Assembly: GCA_900470195.1 (NCBI GenBank)
Contig: UEIJ01000007.1
Span: 124,001-188,000, forward strand
Direction: 5' to 3'
Source of the DNA: Hyphomicrobiales bacterium
GTDB lineage: Bacteria; Pseudomonadota; Alphaproteobacteria; Rhizobiales; Rhizobiaceae
Length of the DNA stretch: 64,000 nt
The notes under the pieces are model-generated. The model did no database searches. It was not told where the DNA came from and saw only the letters and a program-made list of their open reading frames with translations. Position numbers and translations under genes: made by a program. Below are positions 58,264 through 64,000 of this stretch, piece by piece (position 1 is the first letter of the stretch; each line of letters starts with the position of its first letter).

Positions 58264-58662
58264 ATGACACAACCGACTGTAACGCGCCAGCGTCCTTTGT
58301 CGCCGCACCTGTCTATCTACAAGCCGGTCATTACGATGACGATGTCCATCGTCCATCGCATCACAGGCGGCGCACTTTACTTCGGCACCCTGCTGCTGGC
58401 GGCGTGGCTGATCTCGGCTGCGGTCAGCGAAGAGTGCTTCAACACCGTCAATGCATTGTTCTCGTCCTGGATCGGCCGCCTGATCCTGTTCGGCTATACA
58501 TGGGCGCTTCTGCATCATCTGGCCGGCGGGGTTCGCCACCTGATCTGGGATACGGGCGCGGGGCTGGAAAAGCACACAGCTTCGAAGATTGCCTGGGCGA
58601 CCGTCGTTTTCTCCGTCATTGCCACGATCCTCGTCTGGGTCGTCGCCTATTCGGTGCGCTAA
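58264..58662 (+). CDS. sdhC: Succinate dehydrogenase cytochrome b556 subunit
   Basis: A 132-residue membrane anchor of complex II with three helices. The family blocks R-P-L-S-P-H-L-S-I-Y near residue 10 and R-I-T-G-G near 32 are present, and the haem-ligand His is in L-L-H-H-L-A-G-G-V-R-H near 83. With SdhD it binds haem b and ubiquinone. I chose ATG 58264 (M-T-Q-P-T-V-T-R-Q-R-P); a start at 58204 adds residues without homology. sdhD begins 14 bases after the stop. Confidence 0.95.
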   Translation: MTQPTVTRQRPLSPHLSIYKPVITMTMSIVHRITGGALYFGTLLLAAWLISAAVSEECFNTVNALFSSWIGRLILFGYTWALLHHLAGGVRHLIWDTGAGLEKHTASKIAWATVVFSVIATILVWVVAYSVR

Positions 58663-58676
58663 GGGGAGCTGGTTTC

Positions 58677-59072
58677 ATGAACGGTATGAACAAGGATATG
58701 CGCACCCCGCTCGGCAAGGTCCGGGGTCTGGGATCGGCCAAGGAAGGCACCGGCCATTTCTGGTATCAGCGCCTGAGCGCGGTCGCGCTTGTGCCGCTGG
58801 TCATGTTTTTCATCGGTCTGGTCGTTTCGCTCAATGGCGCAAGCTATGCGGAAGTCCGGGCTGCATTGTCGCATCCATTCACTGCAATCGTGATGGCGCT
58901 GTTCGTCCTGACCGGCGTCTATCACATGCGTTTGGGCATGCAGGTCATTATCGAAGATTATGTGCATGGCGAAGGCATGAAGGTCGTGCTGGTGATGCTG
59001 AACAGCTTCTTTACGGCTGTTGTCGGCTTCGCCTGCATCTTTGCGATCCTCAAGCTGAGCTTCGGAGGTTGA
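58677..59072 (+). CDS. sdhD: Succinate dehydrogenase membrane anchor subunit
   Basis: A 131-residue anchor of complex II with three membrane helices. The block [12 protein letters not shown] near residue 30 and the haem-region [13 protein letters not shown] near 86 are typical of SdhD in Rhizobiales. GGGGAG precedes ATG 58677. sdhA starts 7 bases after its stop, so the genes are tightly linked. Confidence 0.95.
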   Translation: MNGMNKDMRTPLGKVRGLGSAKEGTGHFWYQRLSAVALVPLVMFFIGLVVSLNGASYAEVRAALSHPFTAIVMALFVLTGVYHMRLGMQVIIEDYVHGEGMKVVLVMLNSFFTAVVGFACIFAILKLSFGG

Positions 59073-59079
59073 TAGCCCG

Positions 59080-60921
59080 ATGGCTAGTGCAGTAAACAAT
59101 GCGGCGCCTGCCGCTGCAAGCAAGTACACCTATGTCGATCACAAGTTCGACGTGGTGGTGGTCGGAGCTGGCGGTGCGGGCTTGCGCGCAACGCTCGGCA
59201 TGGCCGAGCAGGGCCTGAAGACGGCTTGCATCACCAAGGTTTTCCCGACCCGTTCGCATACTGTCGCCGCGCAGGGCGGCATCGCTGCTTCGCTCAAGAA
59301 CATGGGGCCGGACAGCTGGCAATGGCACATGTACGATACCGTCAAGGGATCGGACTGGCTGGGCGATACCGACGCCATGGAATATCTGGCGCGTGAAGCG
59401 CCTGCCGCCGTCTATGAGCTTGAGCACTACGGCGTGCCATTCTCGCGCACGGAAGAAGGCAAGATTTATCAGCGCCCGTTCGGCGGTCATATGCAGAATT
59501 TCGGCGACGGTCCTCCGGTACAGCGCACCTGCGCTGCCGCCGACCGTACCGGCCACGCGATCCTGCACACGCTTTACGGCCAGTCGCTGAAAAACAACGC
59601 GCAGTTCTTCATCGAATATTTCGCGCTTGATCTCATCATGACCGACGGTGTGTGCACCGGCGTCGTGGCGTGGAACCTCGATGACGGCACCATCCATCGC
59701 TTCTCCGCCAAGATGGTGGTTCTGGCGACCGGCGGCTATGGCCGCGCCTATTTCTCGGCAACTTCCGCCCATACCTGCACCGGCGACGGTGGCGGCATGG
59801 TGGCGCGTGCCGGCCTGCCGTTGCAGGACATGGAATTCGTGCAGTTCCACCCGACCGGCATTTATGGCGCTGGCTGCCTTATTACTGAAGGCGCACGCGG
59901 CGAAGGCGGTTATCTGGTCAATTCCGAAGGCGAGCGCTTCATGGAACGCTATGCGCCATCGGCCAAGGACCTTGCCTCGCGCGACGTTGTTTCGCGCTGC
60001 ATGACCATGGAAATTCGTGCTGGCCGCGGCGTCGGCAAGAACAAGGACCACATCTTCCTGCATCTCGACCATCTCGATCCGGCTGTTCTGCATGAGCGCC
60101 TGCCGGGTATTTCGGAATCGGCCAAGATTTTCGCGGGCGTGGATGTGACCAAGGAACCGATCCCGGTTCTGCCGACCGTTCACTACAATATGGGCGGCAT
60201 CCCGACCAATTACTGGGGTGAAGTGCTGAACCCGACCGCAGACGATCCGGATCGCGTGCAGCCGGGCCTGATGGCCGTCGGCGAAGCGGGCTGCGCTTCG
60301 GTGCACGGTGCGAACCGTCTCGGCTCCAACTCGCTGATCGATCTGGTGGTGTTCGGTCGTGCTGCCGCCATCCGCGCCGGTCAGGTCATCGACCGCAAGT
60401 CGAAGATTCCTGATCTCGACCTCGCTGCCTGCGACAGGATCATGGAGCGCTTCGATCGCCTGCGTTTCGCCAATGGCTCGCAGCCGACCGCGGAACTGCG
60501 CGAAAAGATGCAGCGTACCATGCAGGAAGACGCCGCCGTGTTCCGTACATCGGAATCCTTGAAGCAGGGCGTCGAACGCATGGAAAAGCTCTGGCATGAA
60601 CTGCCGGACATCAAGGTCACCGACCGTTCGATGATCTGGAATTCGGATCTCGTGGAAACGCTGGAGCTGGAAAACCTGATGGCGAATGCGCTGACGACGG
60701 TTGTTTCGGCGGAAGCGCGTCAGGAAAGTCGCGGCGCCCACGCGCATGAGGATTTCCCGGACCGCAACGATGCCGAATGGCGCAAGCACACCCTGTCCTG
60801 GCTGTCGCCGGACGGCAAGGTCAAGCTTGACTACCGCCCGGTCCATCTCGATCCGTTGACGACGGAAGAGGAAGGCGGCATCAGCCTCGCCAAGATTGCG
60901 CCGAAGAAGCGCGTTTACTAA
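59080..60921 (+). CDS. sdhA: Succinate dehydrogenase flavoprotein subunit
   Basis: A 613-residue flavoprotein that oxidises succinate to fumarate. The FAD fold starts [11 protein letters not shown] near residue 26, the FAD-linking His is in [10 protein letters not shown] near 62, and the active-site regions are G-A-R-G-E-G-G near 270 and [10 protein letters not shown] near 408. The C-terminal H-A-H-E-D-F-P-x-R-x-D motif is present. Length is typical of alphaproteobacterial SdhA. GGAGG precedes the start in the sdhD tail. Confidence 0.98.
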   Translation: MASAVNNAAPAAASKYTYVDHKFDVVVVGAGGAGLRATLGMAEQGLKTACITKVFPTRSHTVAAQGGIAASLKNMGPDSWQWHMYDTVKGSDWLGDTDAMEYLAREAPAAVYELEHYGVPFSRTEEGKIYQRPFGGHMQNFGDGPPVQRTCAAADRTGHAILHTLYGQSLKNNAQFFIEYFALDLIMTDGVCTGVVAWNLDDGTIHRFSAKMVVLATGGYGRAYFSATSAHTCTGDGGGMVARAGLPLQDMEFVQFHPTGIYGAGCLITEGARGEGGYLVNSEGERFMERYAPSAKDLASRDVVSRCMTMEIRAGRGVGKNKDHIFLHLDHLDPAVLHERLPGISESAKIFAGVDVTKEPIPVLPTVHYNMGGIPTNYWGEVLNPTADDPDRVQPGLMAVGEAGCASVHGANRLGSNSLIDLVVFGRAAAIRAGQVIDRKSKIPDLDLAACDRIMERFDRLRFANGSQPTAELREKMQRTMQEDAAVFRTSESLKQGVERMEKLWHELPDIKVTDRSMIWNSDLVETLELENLMANALTTVVSAEARQESRGAHAHEDFPDRNDAEWRKHTLSWLSPDGKVKLDYRPVHLDPLTTEEEGGISLAKIAPKKRVY

Positions 60922-60936
60922 TCAAGGGAAAGAGCA

Positions 60937-61716
60937 ATGGTTGAACTCGCACTTCCCAAGAATTCCCGCATTCAGGAGGGCAAGACCTGGCCCCGTCCTG
61001 ATGGCGCCAAGCGCGTCACGGAATTCCGTATCTATCGCTGGTCGCCGGACGACGACGCCAATCCGAGCATCGACACCTATTATGTCGATCGCGACGATTG
61101 CGGCCCGATGGTGCTGGATGGTCTTCTCTATATCAAGAACAAGATCGACCCGACACTGACGCTGCGCCGTTCGTGCCGTGAAGGCATTTGCGGTTCCTGC
61201 GCCATGAATATCGATGGTGCGAACACGCTGGCCTGCACCAAGGGCATGGACGACATCAAGGGCGTCATCAAGGTTTATCCGCTGCCGCATATGCCGGTGG
61301 TGAAGGACCTCGTGCCGGACCTCAACAATTTCTACGCCCAGCACCGTTCCATCGAGCCATGGCTCAAGACGGTTTCGCCGGAACCGCAGAAGGAATGGCT
61401 GCAGAGCCATGAGGACCGCCAGAAGCTCGACGGCCTTTACGAATGCATCCTGTGCGCCTGCTGCTCGACCTCGTGCCCGAGCTACTGGTGGAACGGCGAC
61501 CGTTATCTCGGGCCCGCCGTGCTGCTGCAGGCCTATCGCTGGCTGATCGATAGCCGCGACGAAGCCAAGGGCGAGCGCCTCGACAATCTCGAGGACCCGT
61601 TCCGGCTCTATCGCTGCCATACGATCATGAACTGTGCGCAGACCTGCCCGAAGGGGCTGAATCCTGCGAAGGCGATTGCCGAAATCAAGAAGATGATGGT
61701 CGAGCGCCGCGTGTAA
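60937..61716 (+). CDS. sdhB: Succinate dehydrogenase iron-sulfur subunit
   Basis: A 259-residue subunit that passes electrons from FAD to quinone. The 2Fe-2S site is C-R-E-G-I-C-G-S-C near residue 75 with a further Cys about 12 residues on. The 4Fe-4S and 3Fe-4S sites are [12 protein letters not shown] near 170 and the later C-H-x-x-M-N-C-x-x-x-C-P-K near 225. It begins 15 bases after sdhA and ends the operon, followed by a terminator. Confidence 0.98.
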   Translation: MVELALPKNSRIQEGKTWPRPDGAKRVTEFRIYRWSPDDDANPSIDTYYVDRDDCGPMVLDGLLYIKNKIDPTLTLRRSCREGICGSCAMNIDGANTLACTKGMDDIKGVIKVYPLPHMPVVKDLVPDLNNFYAQHRSIEPWLKTVSPEPQKEWLQSHEDRQKLDGLYECILCACCSTSCPSYWWNGDRYLGPAVLLQAYRWLIDSRDEAKGERLDNLEDPFRLYRCHTIMNCAQTCPKGLNPAKAIAEIKKMMVERRV

Positions 61717-61740
61717 TTATATTGTTTGATGGCTTAAGGG

Positions 61741-61771
61741 GACCGGCTTCACATGGAGCCGGTCTTTTTTT
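61741..61771 (+). terminator. Intrinsic terminator of sdhCDAB
   Basis: GACCGGCT (61741-61748) pairs with AGCCGGTC (61757-61764), followed by seven T. It lies 24 bases past the sdhB stop. The next gene starts 13 bases after the T run. Confidence 0.9.
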
Positions 61772-61783
61772 GTGGAGCAAGTC

Positions 61784-62644
61784 ATGCGTCATATACCAAA
61801 GAATTTTGACAGCAGTTCAGTTGCCGAAATTGACAGGCGGTTGAGTGATATCGCGGATAGAGACGAAGTTACTATTCCATTGGCAATTGAAAGTGGGAGC
61901 CGTGCGTGGGGATTTCCATCTCCGGACAGCGACTATGACTGTCGCTTTGTTTATGTCCGATCTCCCGAGGCAAGCTTTACCCTTTTCCCCAGAAGAGATG
62001 TAATCGAAACACCATTAACACCTGTTATTGATGTTAATGGATGGGAGCTATCGAAAGCGCTGAAGTTGATGCTTGCCGGCAATGCAGTCATCCTGGAATG
62101 GCTGACCTCGCCAATTGTTTATCACTCCGATGAGAAGTTTCGCCAGGCATTGTTGGAACTGGCAGATTCAATTTGTGATAGAAATGGAGTGGCTCGTCAT
62201 TATTTCCACTTGGCGCGAAATCAGTTCGAACGTTCGTTAGGCGATGGAAAAGAAGTCGGCCTTAAGAAGATTTTTTACAGCCTGCGTCCGGTCATGGCGC
62301 TGCGATGGATGCGTCTCCACCCTGATCAAAGAGTTGCGCCGATGCATTTTCCGACGCTGTGCCAAGAAGCCGATTTATCAGCAGATATATGGAATAATGT
62401 GGCCGATCTGATGGCTCGCAAGGCTTTGACCCGAGAAATGGGAAAAGGCGATGTTCCAGCAGTGATCCTGTCGTTTCTAGTTGATGAGCTTCAGATCGCC
62501 GATAATTGGACTAGTTCTGCAGCGAAGCGGGAAATTGATCCTGCCAAGATGGAGCGTGTGGACAGGTTCTGGCGACAATGGGTGATTGCATTATATAACG
62601 ATGAAACTGTTGTGGCAAACCCGTGGGATTCTAGTTCTGGCTAG
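61784..62644 (+). CDS. RlaP-like predicted nucleotidyltransferase (DNA polymerase beta fold)
   Basis: A 286-residue protein of the RlaP/YcgL-type nucleotidyltransferase family (Pfam Nuc-transf). The pol-beta active-site pattern is E-S-G-S-R-A-W-G-F-P-S-P-D-S-D-Y-D (about residues 37-53), Gly-Ser followed by the two Asp of Asp-x-Asp-type metal binding. The rest is helical. Family members have been linked to RNA repair, but no RtcB or RNA ligase gene is adjacent. ATG 61784 has GGAG nearby; a GTG at 61772 would add four residues. The gene is visibly richer in A+T than all neighbours, suggesting horizontal transfer. Confidence 0.85.
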   Translation: MRHIPKNFDSSSVAEIDRRLSDIADRDEVTIPLAIESGSRAWGFPSPDSDYDCRFVYVRSPEASFTLFPRRDVIETPLTPVIDVNGWELSKALKLMLAGNAVILEWLTSPIVYHSDEKFRQALLELADSICDRNGVARHYFHLARNQFERSLGDGKEVGLKKIFYSLRPVMALRWMRLHPDQRVAPMHFPTLCQEADLSADIWNNVADLMARKALTREMGKGDVPAVILSFLVDELQIADNWTSSAAKREIDPAKMERVDRFWRQWVIALYNDETVVANPWDSSSG

Positions 62645-62653
62645 GTGAAAATC

Positions 62654-63025
62654 ATGCTCGATCATATCGGATTCAACATTTCCAGCATGCCCAAGTCGCG
62701 GGCTTTTTATGATGCGGCACTGGCGCCGCTCGGCATCAGCCGCGCGATGGAGTTCGGCGATTGGGTGGGCTACGGCCGTAACGGCAAGCCCGAATTCTGG
62801 ATTGGCAAGCAGAAGGGCGCGAAGCTTGAGGGCGTGCTTCATGTCGCTTTTTCGGCCGGGACCCGCTCCGAGGTCGACCGCTTTTATGAAGCGGCTATCG
62901 CTGCCGGTGGTACAGACAATGGCAAGCCCGGCCTGCGCACTGGCTATCATCCCGACTATTATGCCGCCTTTGTCATTGATCCGGACGGCCACAATATCGA
63001 GGCGGTCTGCCACCTGCCCGAATAG
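62654..63025 (+). CDS. VOC family (glyoxalase/bleomycin-resistance-like) protein
   Basis: A 123-residue protein of the vicinal-oxygen-chelate fold. It shows two beta-alpha-beta-beta-beta modules: L-D-H-I-G-F-N-I-S-S at the start (first metal His), H-V-A-F-S-A near residue 64, and the closing A-F-V-I-D-P-D-G-H-N-I-E-A-V near 105 with the metal Glu. Lactoylglutathione lyase-like in databases, but the family is functionally broad. I chose ATG 62654 with AGGTG upstream; a GTG at 62645, right after the preceding stop, is possible. The composition returns to the chromosomal norm here. Confidence 0.88.
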   Translation: MLDHIGFNISSMPKSRAFYDAALAPLGISRAMEFGDWVGYGRNGKPEFWIGKQKGAKLEGVLHVAFSAGTRSEVDRFYEAAIAAGGTDNGKPGLRTGYHPDYYAAFVIDPDGHNIEAVCHLPE

Positions 63026-63071
63026 AAAAGCGGGCTTGCACCCGCTCATCATTTCCCTGATGTGAAGTCGT

Positions 63072-63509
63072 TCAGACTAGTTTTGCGTCCAGTGTCACTT
63101 CAATAGCGCCCAAGGCTTTCGAAAGCGGGCAGGACTGCTTGGCCTTGTTCGCGAGGGCCTCGAAATCCTCCGTCGAGATGCCGGGGATCGTGGCATTGAG
63201 CGTCAGCGCGCTGCGGCTGATTTCAAAGCCGCCTCCAGCTGCGGGGCCGACAGTGACCGCCGCAGTCGCTTCCAGCTTTTCCGGCGGGGTTCCGTGTTCG
63301 GTCAAAAGTGCCGAGAGCTGCATGGCGAAGCAGCCTGCGTGCGCAGCGCCCAGAAGTTCCTCCGGGTTGGTGCCCGAGCGTCCGCTTTCATCCTGAAAAC
63401 GGGCCTTGAAATCATAGGGCAGATCCTTCAACGCGCCGCTTTGCGTGTTGAGGGTGCCCTTGCCTTCCTTCAGCGTGCCTTGCCAGACGGCCGTTGCTTT
63501 TCTGTCCAT
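63072..63509 (-). CDS. osmC: OsmC family peroxiredoxin
   Basis: A 145-residue OsmC-type thiol peroxidase that reduces organic hydroperoxides. The two catalytic cysteines are in A-A-H-A-G-C-F-A-M-Q near residue 60 and K-Q-S-C-P-L-S-K-A near 125. The N-terminal A-V-W-Q-G and F-K-A-R-F segments fit the OsmC subgroup over Ohr. Cytoplasmic, usually stress-induced. It is convergent with the VOC gene, 46 bases apart, and lies 67 bases downstream of the UbiH-family gene on the same strand. Confidence 0.93.
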   Translation of the reverse strand: MDRKATAVWQGTLKEGKGTLNTQSGALKDLPYDFKARFQDESGRSGTNPEELLGAAHAGCFAMQLSALLTEHGTPPEKLEATAAVTVGPAAGGGFEISRSALTLNATIPGISTEDFEALANKAKQSCPLSKALGAIEVTLDAKLV

Positions 63510-63576
63510 GGGAAGCTCTCCTCTCGGTTGGGATTTCCGCTTCCGATATAGGGCATCCGCAGGGCGGGTCCAGCGC

Positions 63577-64000
63577 TCAGATAGACTGCCCCTTCAACAG
63601 ACGCGGCGTATCGCCGGAAAGACCGGCTGCCTGCTTGATGAAGAAGGATTTCAGGGATGGCACCCGGTCGACGAGACCCAAGCCGATATCGCGGATCGAG
63701 CGGACCGCCGGATGGTCGTTGGAGAAAAGCCGGGTCAAGATATCTGTCGTCACGCCCATCTGTACAGTGTCGAAGCGACGCCAGGACTGATAACGCTCCA
63801 GCGCGGCAAATGAGCCGATGTCGAGGCCCAGCCGGTCTGTTTCGACCACCACTTCGGCAATCGCCGCAGCATCGCGGAAACCGAGATTGAGGCCCTGACC
63901 GGCAATAGGATGGATACGGTGCGCTGCATCGCCCACCAGCACGAAGCGCGGCTTCACGAATTCACGCGCCAGCGTCAGGGCGAGGGGAAAGGCGCGACGC
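63577..64000 (-). CDS. UbiH/VisC/COQ6 family FAD monooxygenase, 3' part (truncated by window edge)
   Basis: The last ~140 residues of an FAD-dependent hydroxylase of the UbiH/UbiF/COQ6 family; the frame runs open to the window edge through R-R-A-F-P-L-A-L-T-L-A-R-E-F. The second FAD-binding motif, G-D-A-A-H-R-I-H-P-I-A-G-Q-G-L-N-L-G, is complete and diagnostic. These enzymes hydroxylate ubiquinone precursors, which suits the nearby sdh operon only loosely. The N-terminal FAD-binding half is outside the window, so position specificity cannot be judged. Confidence 0.9.
   Translation of the reverse strand, partial: RRAFPLALTLAREFVKPRFVLVGDAAHRIHPIAGQGLNLGFRDAAAIAEVVVETDRLGLDIGSFAALERYQSWRRFDTVQMGVTTDILTRLFSNDHPAVRSIRDIGLGLVDRVPSLKSFFIKQAAGLSGDTPRLLKGQSI

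Overview
The window is chromosomal DNA of a high-GC alphaproteobacterium of the order Rhizobiales, best placed in the Brucella/Ochrobactrum group. The strongest marker is a lipoprotein at 35119-35658 that I recognise as Omp19, the Brucella outer-membrane protease-inhibitor lipoprotein. The gene orders mdh-sucCDAB, dapF-mtaB-ftsY-yciB, bolA/dnaJ-like/cobS-cobT and sdhCDAB fit the same group. Several proteins (AroK, DapF, Omp19) differ from the classical Brucella sequences I remember, so an Ochrobactrum-type strain is more likely. That species-level point is inference from memory, not a comparison.

Layout. 1-5755: a tightly packed operon on the + strand (end of an enoyl-CoA hydratase, aldehyde dehydrogenase, GMC oxidoreductase, SDR, second GMC oxidoreductase), apparently an alcohol/aldehyde catabolic pathway of unknown substrate. 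5752-8735: GFA protein, another SDR, a small membrane peptide, tRNA-Arg(CCT) and an M20 amidohydrolase. 8920-15150: cell-wall and metal functions (DacF-type carboxypeptidase, CobW-like GTPase, TusA-like protein, YafK-type L,D-transpeptidase lipoprotein), then accA and xerD. 15358-18626: aroK, aroB and a CorC/HlyC-type membrane protein. 18627-19225 is a gene-free AT-rich stretch. 19226-23586: bolA, a J-domain protein and the aerobic cobaltochelatase genes cobS and cobT. 23627-24659: a queuosine-precursor transporter with a candidate preQ1 riboswitch at its start codon, and rpmB. 25006-28886: DUF3108 protein and a divergent MerR regulator/P1B-type Zn/Cd ATPase pair. 28943-34752: on the - strand, gloB and the dapF-mtaB-ftsY-yciB operon. 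35119-48443: omp19, zapE and the TCA-cycle block mdh-sucC-sucD-sucA-sucB, a small group of membrane and secreted proteins, and lpd. 48502-57908: small proteins, TraB/GumN, xerC, rimM-trmD-DUF4260-rplS, leuC, a GGDEF protein and a GNAT acetyltransferase. 58264-61716: sdhCDAB. 61784-64000: an RlaP-like nucleotidyltransferase of atypical composition, a VOC protein, an OsmC-type protein and the end of a UbiH-family monooxygenase.

Functionally the window is dominated by central metabolism: malate dehydrogenase, succinyl-CoA synthetase, 2-oxoglutarate dehydrogenase with its E3, and succinate dehydrogenase cover four consecutive TCA steps. Around these lie cell-envelope, recombination and translation genes. 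No insertion sequence, prophage or CRISPR array was seen. The most unusual items are the preQ1-like riboswitch whose pseudoknot would include the AUG of the transporter gene, the unassigned double-GMC operon, the RlaP-like gene, and a MAPEG gene broken by what looks like a one-base deletion.
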